From Chryseobacterium soldanellicola (lineage in GTDB: Bacteria > Bacteroidota > Bacteroidia > Flavobacteriales > Weeksellaceae), in NCBI RefSeq assembly GCF_900100115.1, contig NZ_FNKL01000002.1, positions 868,001-932,000 of the forward strand: 64,000 nucleotides of DNA. The letters run 5' to 3'. A program made the position numbers and the translations under genes. Every line of letters begins with the position of its first letter. Within the stretch, counting starts at the first letter, position 1. The notes beneath the pieces are model-generated. The model was given only the letters and a program-made list of their open reading frames with translations, had not been told where the DNA came from and did not search any database. Below, piece by piece: positions 56,075-64,000 of this stretch.

Positions 56075-56457
56075 ATCTGTTTTAATTTTTCTTTTCTATA
56101 AATTTTTTCCGGACTTTAATTTAAAATTAAATGCGGAAAATTTCCACAAATACAAATTTATCAAATACTGTTCCTACCATCGTTAAAACGGTATAAATAA
56201 GATGAATAATTAATATTTTTAATACCTATCAAGTTAAGGAAAAAATAAATTTTGAATCATTGACATAGGATAAAATAATTCTCATGACTCTTAAATGGAA
56301 AGGTTCTAAATAAAAGTTATTTAAAATCATCGAATTAATTATTCTTTTAATAATTTTATATACGGGCTATTTAATGTAAGCATTGTAAAAAACATTAAAG
56401 AATTTATACATCGTATAAGATGTGTATATTTGGTTTTGTACACACAATTTTATTAAA
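56075..56457. other. acnA leader and divergent spacer
   Basis: About 380 bp. It holds the acnA 5' region with an imperfect palindrome 56106-56139 (outer TTTCCG/CGGAAA, inner TTTAATTT/AAATTAAA) and a plus-strand -7 element TATATTTG (56425-56432), 18 bp after TTTA, for the YD-repeat gene. Nothing coding seen. Confidence 0.5.
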
Positions 56458-57639
56458 ATGGCATATCAAAGCAAACTTTTTTTAATTTTAGTATTGATTT
56501 TCACCTCGAAATTATTTTCCCAAGAGTTTACGGAATTTAAATTGTCGGAAAACGATGATTTAAATATAAAACTTTGTAAGAAAGTAAAAAGCGTTATTGT
56601 AAAGACTGGTTTTCAAAGCGATGAATTTTCTGAAAGAACTTTCTATTATTTTGACGAGCAAGGTTTGCCAACGGAAATAATAAAATATGGATTGGGAGTA
56701 AATTACATTCAGCGTAATCTTCGTGATGAAGGTATTCATTATAAATTTCAAAAAGGAAAACTTGTTTCAAAACTAAATGAAATGACAAGCGGATTGGACG
56801 GAGAAATTTACCAGTATGACAATGACATGAATTTGATTTTAGAGAAACATTACATGGGAAATATTTTGGTTAAGGAAACCTTTCAAAAATTTGACAATAA
56901 GAAAAGATTAAGTGAAAAAGTGGATTATCTATTTGGTGCTTTTAGAGATTATGATGAAGTCAGTCAAAAAAATAAGGACTCGTTTTTATATGAAAAAATT
57001 GAATATGAGTACGACGAAAATAATAATCTTGTTGTGGAATCAGCAAAGAGATTTAGAGATAATTTCATTTTGAGAAAGATCCTGAAATATGATTCTTCTA
57101 ATAATATAGTTGAGGAAGGGCAATGTTTGATCAATAAAAATAATCCCGAATGTAAATATCAGCCAATTGAAGGTTTTGAATATGATCATCAAAAACACTT
57201 AATAAAAAAATTTCAACTCACTCAATTTTTGCCGCACAATACAACAGATTACTATAAATTTGATGATAAAGGAAATAACACTGAAATTATTGGGGAATAT
57301 ATTTATCCAGACAAGAAAGTTGAAATTGGTTATCATTTTATTCAAAAATTTGATCTATTTGGAAATATGATTAAGAAAACTGACGTTATTGATGGCTTTG
57401 AAATGTATAATGAAAATGGGTACGACTTGTATCAATCTGAAATTTGGGAGTATGACAGCAATGGAAATTTAACTTTAAATGCATACATGACCGAAAAGAA
57501 TATTCCAATAAAAGTTATTACCAATAAATATGAGTATGATAATAACGGAAATTGGATCAAGAGAATAACTAAAAAAGGAAAAACTTTTGATACTTTAGAA
57601 CAAAATGAAATGACAACAAGGGAAATTGAGTATTATTGA
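56458..57639 (+). CDS. Secreted YD-repeat-like protein, unknown
   Basis: 393 residues from ATG 56458 (an in-frame ATG at 56422 precedes it but lacks a signal-like start). Signal peptide MAYQSKLFLILVLIFTSKLFSQ, then spaced Y/F-D motifs (EYDENNNL, KYDSSNNI, KFDDKGNN, KFDLFGNM, EYDSNGNL, EYDNNGNW) like a short, degenerate RHS/YD array of envelope proteins. No toxin tip or RHS core. It lies in opposite orientation between the two aconitase genes and has its own promoter and terminator, suggesting insertion. Its A+T content is higher than that of its neighbours. Confidence 0.7.
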   Translation: MAYQSKLFLILVLIFTSKLFSQEFTEFKLSENDDLNIKLCKKVKSVIVKTGFQSDEFSERTFYYFDEQGLPTEIIKYGLGVNYIQRNLRDEGIHYKFQKGKLVSKLNEMTSGLDGEIYQYDNDMNLILEKHYMGNILVKETFQKFDNKKRLSEKVDYLFGAFRDYDEVSQKNKDSFLYEKIEYEYDENNNLVVESAKRFRDNFILRKILKYDSSNNIVEEGQCLINKNNPECKYQPIEGFEYDHQKHLIKKFQLTQFLPHNTTDYYKFDDKGNNTEIIGEYIYPDKKVEIGYHFIQKFDLFGNMIKKTDVIDGFEMYNENGYDLYQSEIWEYDSNGNLTLNAYMTEKNIPIKVITNKYEYDNNGNWIKRITKKGKTFDTLEQNEMTTREIEYY

Positions 57640-57679
57640 GGAAGATTTCGCGTAAAATAAGCAACTTAAAATTATAAAA

Positions 57680-57711
57680 AAATGGAAGATTTCAAAAGAA
57701 ATCTTCCATTT
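57680..57711. terminator. 14-bp hairpin between the YD-repeat gene and acnB
   Basis: A perfect 14-bp stem (AAATGGAAGATTTC / GAAATCTTCCATTT) with an AAAA loop, between convergent genes. A/T-rich flanks on both sides suit a bidirectional terminator. Confidence 0.8.
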
Positions 57712-57749
57712 AATATTTAAAAGTCTTTCGACTTATCGTCTAATTCTAA

Positions 57750-60530
57750 TTAGTGACCAACCTGAACCAGCTCCTTGATAGGTGGAGCAAATTTAGTCAG
57801 GTCAATACCTTCAACTGCAGCTTTATATTCATCAATATTAGGAATTCTTCCCATGATCGCAGAAAGGACAACAACCGGAGTTGAAGCCAATAAAGATTCT
57901 CCTTTTTTACGTTCAGAATCTTCAACCACTCTTCCCTGGAAAAGGCGTGTAGAAGTTGCCAATACGGTATCTCCCTTAGCAGCTTTCTCCTGATTACCCA
58001 TACAAAGGTTGCAGCCGGGACGCTCAAGATACATCATGTTTTTGTATTCAACGCGTGCCTCGCCTTTAGGAGCATTATCATCAAATTCGAAGCCAGAATA
58101 TTTTTCTAAAAATTCCCAGTCTCCTTCCGCTTTTAATTCATCAATAATATTATATGTCGGAGCTGCTACCACAAGCGGAGCGTTGAATTCTACTTTACCT
58201 TGTTGTTTTTCAATATTTTTAAGCATTTGAGAAACAATTTTTAAATCTCCTTTGTGAACCATACAAGATCCTACAAAGCCAAGATCTACTTTTTTCTCAC
58301 CTCCGTAAAAAGAAAGCGCTCTGATCGTATCGTGAGTGTATCTTTTAGAAACATCTTCATTATTCACATCCGGGTCAGCAATCATGGGTTCTACAATAAT
58401 GTCAAGATCAACAACCACTTCAGCATAATATTTAGCATTTGAATCCGGAGTCAGTGCTGGCTTTTCACCCAATCTGATCTCAGCAATTCTCTTGTCTGCT
58501 TTATTAATTAATCCCTGAAGAACCTTGTTGTGATTATCCATTCCTTTATCGATCATGATCTGGATTCTGCCTTTTGCGATTTCCAAAGATTGGATTAATG
58601 TGCTGTCATCGGAAATGTTGATAGAAGCCTTCGCCTTCATTTCAGCTGTCCAGTCTGTAAATGTAAATGCCTGATCAGCAGGAAGTGTTCCGATATGAAC
58701 CTCAATAATTCTTCCCTGGAATACGTTTTCTCCGCCAAACTGCTTCAGCATCTGAGCCTGAGTGGCATGAACAACATCACGGAAATCCATGTGTTCTTTC
58801 ATATCTCCTTTGAACGTTACTTTTACAGATTCCGGAATTGGCATTGATGCTTCACCTGTTGCTAAAGCTAAAGCCACCGTTCCTGAGTCTGCTCCGAAAG
58901 CAACACCTTTAGACATTCTTGTGTGAGAATCACCACCAATGATGATGGCCCATTCGTCAATAGTAATATCGTTAAGAACTTTGTGAATAACATCCGTCAT
59001 GGCATGATATTCACCTTTCGGGTCACGAGCTGTGATTAAACCGAATTCGTTCATGAATTTCATTAATTTTGGAATATTAGCCTGCGCTTTTTTATCCCAA
59101 ACAGAAGCGGTGTGACATCCTGACTGATAAGCACCGTCTACAATCGGTGAAATCACTGTTGCCGCCATTGATTCAAGCTCCTGAGCGGTCATTAAACCTG
59201 TTGTATCCTGAGATCCAACAATGTTTACTTCTACACGAACGTCAGAACCGGCGTGCAGCACCTTTCCTGGTGTTGTTCCAACTGCATTTCTGTTGAAGAT
59301 TTTTTCAACGGCAGTTAAGCCCTGTCCTTCGTGAGAAATTTCTTTTGAAGGTGCAAAAACAAGAGGCGTTTCAATTCCTAAAAGCTTTGCTGCAAATGTC
59401 TGTAGTTTTTTACCGAAAACAATGGCATAAGATCCACCAGCTTTGATGAATTCCATTTTTTGTGGAGTAAAAGACTTCGTAAGATCGATTAATTCCTGAT
59501 CTCCGTTATATAATTTTTTTGTTTTTGTATTAATGGTAAGAACGGTTCCTGTCGCAACAGAATAAGCTTCTTCAAGAATTGGCTCGCCAGCTTCATTACG
59601 AATTGGATTTCCGTTTTCATCAAGCTTTTTCACCCAATTCTTAAGGTCAATTCCAATACCTCCGGTTACATCAACCGTCGTAAGGAAAATTGGGGAAATC
59701 CCGTTTGTTCCGCCAACGATCGGGGCGATATTTACGAACGGAATATATGGGCTTGCCTGCTTACCTGTCCATAAAGCTACATTATTTACACCTGACATTC
59801 TTGATGAGCCAACACCCATCGTTCCTTTTTCAGCGATAAGCATTACACTTGCATCAGGATGTTGTGCCTGTAAAGCTTTGATTTCTTCCTGCGCCTGAGG
59901 AGTGATCATACATTTACCATGCAATTCACGGTCTGATCTTGAATGCGCCTGATTTCCCGGAGAAAGTAAATCCGTAGAGATGTCCCCTTCACCGGCAATA
60001 AATGTTACTACTTTAATTTCTTCGGCAACTTCCGGAAGTTTTGTGAAGAATTCAGCTTTTGCATAGCTTTCAATAAGTTCTTGTGCGATTTCGTTACCGC
60101 TGTTGAATGCTTCTTTCAGACGGTTTGTATCGGCGTCATAAAGGAAAACCTGTGTTTTAAGAACGTTTGCCGCTTCTTTAGCAATAGAAATATCATTACC
60201 CAAGGCCAGGTCAAGCAATACTTCAATAGAAGGTCCGCCTTTCATGTGAGATAATAATTCGAAAGCAAAAGCAGGAGATATTTCTTCTACTAAGGATTCA
60301 CCCAGAATAATTTCTTTTAAAAATTTAGCTTTCACTCCCGCGGCGCTTGTTGTTCCCGGTAAAGTGTTATAAATAAAAAATTTAAGAGAATCTGATCGGT
60401 CTGCGTTACCTGCATCTTTAATCTGTGCAATAATTTCACTTAATAATTCAGCACCATCGATCGGCTTTGGATGAAGCCCCTGGTTTTTTCTTTCTTCAAT
60501 CTCTTTGATGTAATCCTTGTAAATGCTCAT
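57750..60530 (-). CDS. acnB: Bifunctional aconitate hydratase 2 / 2-methylisocitrate dehydratase
   Basis: 926 residues, AcnB family. Catalyses the aconitase step and can hydrate 2-methyl-cis-aconitate. Helical HEAT-like N-terminal domain (about 1-165), swivel domain (about 170-390), then the three 4Fe-4S domains with GSCMVHKGD (about 760) and CNLCMG (about 840-843). It is about 60 residues longer than E. coli AcnB because of insertions in the middle. AcnB can act as an iron-dependent mRNA-binding regulator in E. coli; nothing here shows that. Its leader is strongly structured. Confidence 0.95.
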   Translation of the reverse strand: MSIYKDYIKEIEERKNQGLHPKPIDGAELLSEIIAQIKDAGNADRSDSLKFFIYNTLPGTTSAAGVKAKFLKEIILGESLVEEISPAFAFELLSHMKGGPSIEVLLDLALGNDISIAKEAANVLKTQVFLYDADTNRLKEAFNSGNEIAQELIESYAKAEFFTKLPEVAEEIKVVTFIAGEGDISTDLLSPGNQAHSRSDRELHGKCMITPQAQEEIKALQAQHPDASVMLIAEKGTMGVGSSRMSGVNNVALWTGKQASPYIPFVNIAPIVGGTNGISPIFLTTVDVTGGIGIDLKNWVKKLDENGNPIRNEAGEPILEEAYSVATGTVLTINTKTKKLYNGDQELIDLTKSFTPQKMEFIKAGGSYAIVFGKKLQTFAAKLLGIETPLVFAPSKEISHEGQGLTAVEKIFNRNAVGTTPGKVLHAGSDVRVEVNIVGSQDTTGLMTAQELESMAATVISPIVDGAYQSGCHTASVWDKKAQANIPKLMKFMNEFGLITARDPKGEYHAMTDVIHKVLNDITIDEWAIIIGGDSHTRMSKGVAFGADSGTVALALATGEASMPIPESVKVTFKGDMKEHMDFRDVVHATQAQMLKQFGGENVFQGRIIEVHIGTLPADQAFTFTDWTAEMKAKASINISDDSTLIQSLEIAKGRIQIMIDKGMDNHNKVLQGLINKADKRIAEIRLGEKPALTPDSNAKYYAEVVVDLDIIVEPMIADPDVNNEDVSKRYTHDTIRALSFYGGEKKVDLGFVGSCMVHKGDLKIVSQMLKNIEKQQGKVEFNAPLVVAAPTYNIIDELKAEGDWEFLEKYSGFEFDDNAPKGEARVEYKNMMYLERPGCNLCMGNQEKAAKGDTVLATSTRLFQGRVVEDSERKKGESLLASTPVVVLSAIMGRIPNIDEYKAAVEGIDLTKFAPPIKELVQVGH

Positions 60531-60553
60531 AATAATAGAAGTCTTTCAATTTT

Positions 60554-60616
60554 AAAGGTAGATTAATGTGTGGTCATACCACTTTTTCTATAAGTAAGTG
60601 TAATCTACGCCTTTTT
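60554..60616 (-). promoter_or_regulatory. Structured acnB leader (three-way stem-loop)
   Basis: An outer stem (GTAGATTA / TAATCTAC, extended by GG/CC and AAA/TTT around one bulge; 60554-60565 with 60601-60615) encloses a hairpin GTGGT-CAT-ACCAC (60570-60582), 24 bp before the acnB ATG. No known riboswitch is recognised. Confidence 0.5.
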
Positions 60617-60665
60617 AAAAATGCTGGATAATATTCTGTCCCAAAGGTGTGTATAAAGTACTTTT

Positions 60666-60763
60666 TTAAAAGCATAAGTAACTTTTCAGTGCTCTGCTTG
60701 CCACAGAAACTCTTTTTGGGTAACGTTTGTACATTTTTTTGATCATATCGATATCAAAGTCAT
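60666..60763 (-). pseudogene. Remnant of an acnA 5' end
   Basis: Read on the minus strand from an ATG at 60763. After a one-base deletion at codon 3 it reads DIDMIKKMYKRYPKRVSVASRAL, then drifts to a stop. This matches the acnA start ([21 protein letters not shown]), and the bases before the ATG (agatatg) match those before acnA. It is a short scar of a second acnA copy upstream of acnB. Confidence 0.75.
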
Positions 60764-60882
60764 ATCTTAAAAACGTTTTTAAATTATCAAACAATTAAAA
60801 ATGTTTCCAAAATTACGAATTTTTACTATTTTATGAGGTTGAAATTATTTAGATTCTTTATAAATATGAATTTTATATTTTC

Positions 60883-60890
60883 TATTTTTG
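60883..60890 (+). promoter_or_regulatory. -7 promoter element of the WG-repeat gene
   Basis: TATTTTTG, exact TAnnTTTG, 19 bp before the ATG at 60910. No good -33. The rest of 60764-60880 is AT-rich spacer without a recognised feature. Confidence 0.5.
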
Positions 60891-60909
60891 GCAGAAATTT
60901 TATATAGTG

Positions 60910-61677
60910 ATGAAAATGAAAAAAATTATTCCCCTCGTATTTGTTTTTATTTCCGCCTTTATGTTTTCACAGGCTAAATCTTTGAAAAAGAAACCTGTAA
61001 AAATATCCAAGCCCGGTGCGAAAAAAACAGCAATATCAAAATCAAATCCCAATCTTGTGGTGATTAATCCGGATGTACCATTATTAATTCCGCAAAAAAA
61101 TAATGGAAAATTTGGATATGTTAACCAAAAAGGAAAATTCATCGTGCAGCCGGAATATCATATTGCCCTGTTTTTTGCTGAAGATTGCAACCTTTTAAGC
61201 TCAAAAAATGAAAAAGCAAGAAAATTTGGAACAAAGGATTATGCTACGGTAGAAAAGGATTTTATTTCATACAGGATTAATTTATCCGGAAAAAAAGTCT
61301 ATCAGTATAAAGACGACGATCTAGGAAGATGCAAGCTTGAATATAAGCCACAATTGTATCACGCTTATACTATTAATAAGCTTTACGGCATTATTGAAGA
61401 TTCAAAATTTATCAATGCCGCAGATTACAAGCAATATCAGATTTATCCTCAATATGAATACCTTTTTATTATGGAAGGTGATGATTTGAAAAATCCGATG
61501 ATCGTGGCCTCACAAAATGATATGTTCGGAGTAATTGACGTTAATAATAAAGTAATTATTCCTTTTGAATACTCTGACATTAAGAGAAATTTTAGCTGGA
61601 AGCTGGGTAAAATGTTTGAAGTAACCAAAGACGGTGAGAATTATTATTATATTGATGCAAATAATAAATCGTATTGA
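60910..61677 (+). CDS. Secreted WG-repeat protein, unknown
   Basis: 255 residues from ATG 60910 (the GTG at 60907 and the ATG at 60916 are alternatives). Signal peptide to FMFSQA, then a Lys/Pro-rich basic linker and WG-type repeats (NGKFGYVNQKGKFIVQPEY, NDMFGVIDVNNKVIIPFEY). WG repeats form blades or strands in envelope proteins of unknown ligand. It lies between acnB and the second thiamin riboswitch, with its own -7 element, and has no obvious partner. Confidence 0.8.
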   Translation: MKMKKIIPLVFVFISAFMFSQAKSLKKKPVKISKPGAKKTAISKSNPNLVVINPDVPLLIPQKNNGKFGYVNQKGKFIVQPEYHIALFFAEDCNLLSSKNEKARKFGTKDYATVEKDFISYRINLSGKKVYQYKDDDLGRCKLEYKPQLYHAYTINKLYGIIEDSKFINAADYKQYQIYPQYEYLFIMEGDDLKNPMIVASQNDMFGVIDVNNKVIIPFEYSDIKRNFSWKLGKMFEVTKDGENYYYIDANNKSY

Positions 61678-61765
61678 ATCACAGGCTTTTTAGGCAGTAA
61701 GCTTTAAGCTTCTGAAATTTTAGAATTATAAATCTCATAAATTTTTTGTAATTTCGCGGCTGAAA

Positions 61766-61841
61766 TAAAGGGGTGCTGTAACAAGCTGAGATTATACCCA
61801 ATGAACCTGGAACGGATAATGCTGTTTAGGGAAACATTTAA
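61766..61841 (+). promoter_or_regulatory. Second TPP riboswitch
   Basis: Aptamer blocks AAGGGGTG, GCTGAGATTATACCCA, TGAACCTGG and TGTTTAGGGAAA are in the correct order. It differs in loops from the one at 44281. It controls the TonB-dependent receptor. Confidence 0.92.
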
Positions 61842-61909
61842 ATAATTGATAAATGAGAATCAATCATCTTTTATCACTTATCAATTATAGATAATCCGCC
61901 CCTTTTATT
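61842..61909 (+). promoter_or_regulatory. Expression platform of the second TPP riboswitch
   Basis: A perfect 11-bp stem (ATAATTGATAA 61842-61852 with TTATCAATTAT 61878-61888) follows the aptamer. Then CGCCCCTTTTATT (61897-61909) can pair with the aptamer's 5' strand (AATAAAGGGGTG, 61764-61775). This suggests mutually exclusive structures. Confidence 0.5.
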
Positions 61910-61932
61910 CGTTAAATTTTAAAATTTATAGA

Positions 61933-64000
61933 ATGAAAGGATTTATTTTTTTAGGGCTTACTGTAGGCTCATTTGCTTTTATGCAGGCGCAAAATACAGA
62001 TTCTTTGAAAATCAAAGAAATTGAGGCTGTCAACTTTACGAGAAGGCTTCCCGTTGCCAAGGAAATCATCAACGTTGCAAAAGATATAGACAGCAGAAAT
62101 CTTGGACAGGATTTACCCATACTTTTAAAAAATCAAACTTCTGTTATTTCAACTTCTGATGCAGGAAACGGCGTTGGCTACACGGGTTTCAGGATTCGCG
62201 GAGTTGCCGGAAGAGGGATTAATGTCATGATGAATGGTGTTCCGTTCAATGATTCTGAAAGCCAGGGAACTTTCTTCGTCAATGTTCCGGATCTCACGAG
62301 TTCTGCTTCACAAATCGTGATTCAGAGAGGGGTTGGGACTTCCAATAACGGAGTTTCGGCGTTCGGAGCGAGTATCAATGTAATTTCTAAAGATCCTGAA
62401 GAAAAGTTTTATTTTAAAACAGATGACAGTTACGGATCATTCAATACTTATAAATATTCTGCAGAAATCGGTTCGGGAAAATTCTGGGGGAATCGACTTT
62501 CCGTGATGGGAAGATACACCCACATCAATTCTGACGGATATATTGACCGGTCTTTTTCAAAACTGGATTCTTATAATTTCACGGCTTTATACGAAGAAGG
62601 AAATACGAGAATCCGTTTGATGGCTTTCGGCGGAAAAGAAAAAACCTACCAGGCATGGAACGGAATTGACAGAAAAACATGGGAAACAGACCCGAAATTC
62701 AACTATTCCGGAGCAATTTATGATTCAAACTGGGAAAATATTGTGGGATTTTATGACAATGAAACAGATAATTACAGACAAAATCATTACCAGTTGCTTT
62801 GGGAGCAAAAATTCAGTGACCGATGGAATTTAGAAACGACCTTACATTACACAAAAGGAAAAGGATATTATGAAAATTACAAGCAGGGCGATCCTTTTGA
62901 AAGATATAATTTACCTGATATTAACGGCGAAGAATATTCAGATTTTATCAGAAAAAAATGGCTGAATAATGATTTTTACGGAATCGTTTCAACGCTTTAC
63001 GGGAAGTTTGAAAATGTAGATTTAAACTTTGGAGCCGTTGCCAACCAATATTACGGAAGGCATTACGGAAATGTAACGGGAGTTTTTTATCCTCAAATTG
63101 ATGAAAGCGAATATTACAGAAGCCGTTCGGTTAAAACCGAGGTCGCAGGTTTTGCAAAGGCTTTAATTAAGGTTAATAATTTTGAATTCTTCGGAGATTT
63201 GCAGTTGAGAAATATCGATTACGATACGAAAATTTTACAAGAAGGAGACGGTGAAGGCGCAAATTTGACGAAAAGCTGGTTGTTTTTCAATCCAAAAGCC
63301 GGAATTAATTATAAAATCAGCAACGGAAAAGTATTTTTGTCTTACGCACACGCGCAACGTGAGCCAAACAGAGATGATTTGCTTGCTGACAATAATGTTA
63401 AAGCAGAAAAGCTTCACGATTTTGAGGCCGGTTTAGAAAAACAGTTCGGAATTGTATCGTTTACAGCCAATTTATATTATATGTATTACGTTAATCAGCT
63501 GGTTTTAAATGGTGAATTAAATAATGTCGGTGCTTTTATCAGAACAAATTCAGGGGAAAGTTTCAGAAGAGGAGTTGAGCTTGGAGCGGTGGCAAAACTT
63601 TCGAAACAATGGGAAATCTCAGGAAATATAAGTGCAAGCCAAAACAGAAATCAGGATTTTAAAATAGAAAGCGAAGGTTCAACTAAGGATTTAGGTAATA
63701 CGCAGATTTCTTTCTCGCCCGATATTATTGCGAATCTGGGATTGAAGTTTAATCCAACAAAAAACTTCCAGTTTGCTTTAATGAATCAATACGTCGGAAA
63801 GCAATATCTGGATAACACGGAAGATAAAAATTTACAGCTTAAAGATTATCTTTTGACGGATTTTAATGCTCAATATCAGTTTAAAATCAAGAATAATGAC
63901 ATTGCGTTGAAATTATTGGTTAATAATATTTTCAACAAAAAATATGTAAACAATGGTGCGGTTTATGATGGCGAACCTTATTATTTTTCACAGGCCGGAA
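61933..64000 (+). CDS. TonB-dependent outer membrane receptor, probable thiamin uptake (3' end cut by window edge)
   Basis: 689 codons to the edge. Signal peptide (about 1-20, ending MQAQ), TonB-box region, plug domain (about 55-155; TGFRIRGVAGRGINVMMNG) and a long barrel (Aromatic-rich strands, GSFNTYKYS, LSYAHAQREPNRDD) close to the usual C-terminus. A TPP riboswitch directly upstream makes it a good candidate for the outer-membrane importer of thiamin or a precursor; the same riboswitch-receptor pairing is known in Bacteroidota. Final residues lie outside the window. Confidence 0.88.
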   Translation, partial: MKGFIFLGLTVGSFAFMQAQNTDSLKIKEIEAVNFTRRLPVAKEIINVAKDIDSRNLGQDLPILLKNQTSVISTSDAGNGVGYTGFRIRGVAGRGINVMMNGVPFNDSESQGTFFVNVPDLTSSASQIVIQRGVGTSNNGVSAFGASINVISKDPEEKFYFKTDDSYGSFNTYKYSAEIGSGKFWGNRLSVMGRYTHINSDGYIDRSFSKLDSYNFTALYEEGNTRIRLMAFGGKEKTYQAWNGIDRKTWETDPKFNYSGAIYDSNWENIVGFYDNETDNYRQNHYQLLWEQKFSDRWNLETTLHYTKGKGYYENYKQGDPFERYNLPDINGEEYSDFIRKKWLNNDFYGIVSTLYGKFENVDLNFGAVANQYYGRHYGNVTGVFYPQIDESEYYRSRSVKTEVAGFAKALIKVNNFEFFGDLQLRNIDYDTKILQEGDGEGANLTKSWLFFNPKAGINYKISNGKVFLSYAHAQREPNRDDLLADNNVKAEKLHDFEAGLEKQFGIVSFTANLYYMYYVNQLVLNGELNNVGAFIRTNSGESFRRGVELGAVAKLSKQWEISGNISASQNRNQDFKIESEGSTKDLGNTQISFSPDIIANLGLKFNPTKNFQFALMNQYVGKQYLDNTEDKNLQLKDYLLTDFNAQYQFKIKNNDIALKLLVNNIFNKKYVNNGAVYDGEPYYFSQAG

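Overview
The window comes from the chromosome of a low-GC Bacteroidota bacterium. It looks most like Chryseobacterium or a close relative in the Weeksellaceae (Flavobacteriia). Supporting signs are the TAnnTTTG promoter elements, starts without Shine-Dalgarno sequences, a fused ccoNO oxidase gene, type IX secretion (T9SS) style sorting signals, SusC/OMP-type barrels and a large secreted RHS protein. I see no rRNA, tRNA, CRISPR array or transposase.

Layout. 1-10.4 kb is housekeeping: an AI-2E family membrane protein (cut by the left edge), Lon protease, a PpiD/SurA-like foldase, an MlaD-type lipid transport protein, and two iron-sulfur proteins separated by a degenerate period-8 repeat. 10.4-24.3 kb is accessory. 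It holds methyltransferases, a YadA-like stalk protein, a T9SS-tagged mini-protein and a 2366-residue SpvB/FG-GAP/RHS polymorphic toxin whose variable tip carries HExxH. Behind the toxin lie a secreted putative immunity protein, an orphan second RHS tip (also HExxH) with its own putative immunity protein, and decayed RHS linker pieces. A membrane-protein gene follows whose start is separated from its body by an A-AAA-AAA heptamer. 24.3-29.8 kb is a small glycan-type cluster (FkbM methyltransferase, GT4, asparagine-synthase-like protein, Wzx-like flippase). 29.8-31.7 kb holds a lipoprotein gene and serS.

31.7-42.3 kb is the cbb3 oxidase locus on the minus strand (ccoI, ccoS, ccoNO, ccoQ, ccoP, ccoG, fixH-like, TauE/SafE-like). 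A Crp/Fnr-family regulator gene diverges from ccoI. Nearly identical 14-bp boxes (GTGATRAATGTCAT) lie in the ccoI/regulator divergent region and in front of ccoS, so this regulator probably controls the oxidase and itself.

42.3-51.3 kb holds panB, an rRNA/tRNA pseudouridine synthase gene and a full thiamin operon (thiS-thiC-tenI/thiE-like-thiD-thiE-thiG-thiH-thiF). The operon sits behind a TPP riboswitch whose downstream hairpin traps the thiS start codon. A second TPP riboswitch at 61.8 kb precedes a TonB-dependent receptor running off the right edge, which is therefore probably a thiamin uptake receptor. 51.4-60.8 kb carries an outer-membrane barrel protein and two aconitases of different families (AcnA-type and AcnB). 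They are separated by an oppositely oriented YD-repeat-like gene, and a decayed copy of the acnA 5' end lies upstream of acnB.

The most unusual region is 11-23 kb: an RHS toxin gene followed by stored, partly decayed replacement tips. Both recognisable tips look like zinc peptidases and both are followed by a signal-peptide-bearing protein.
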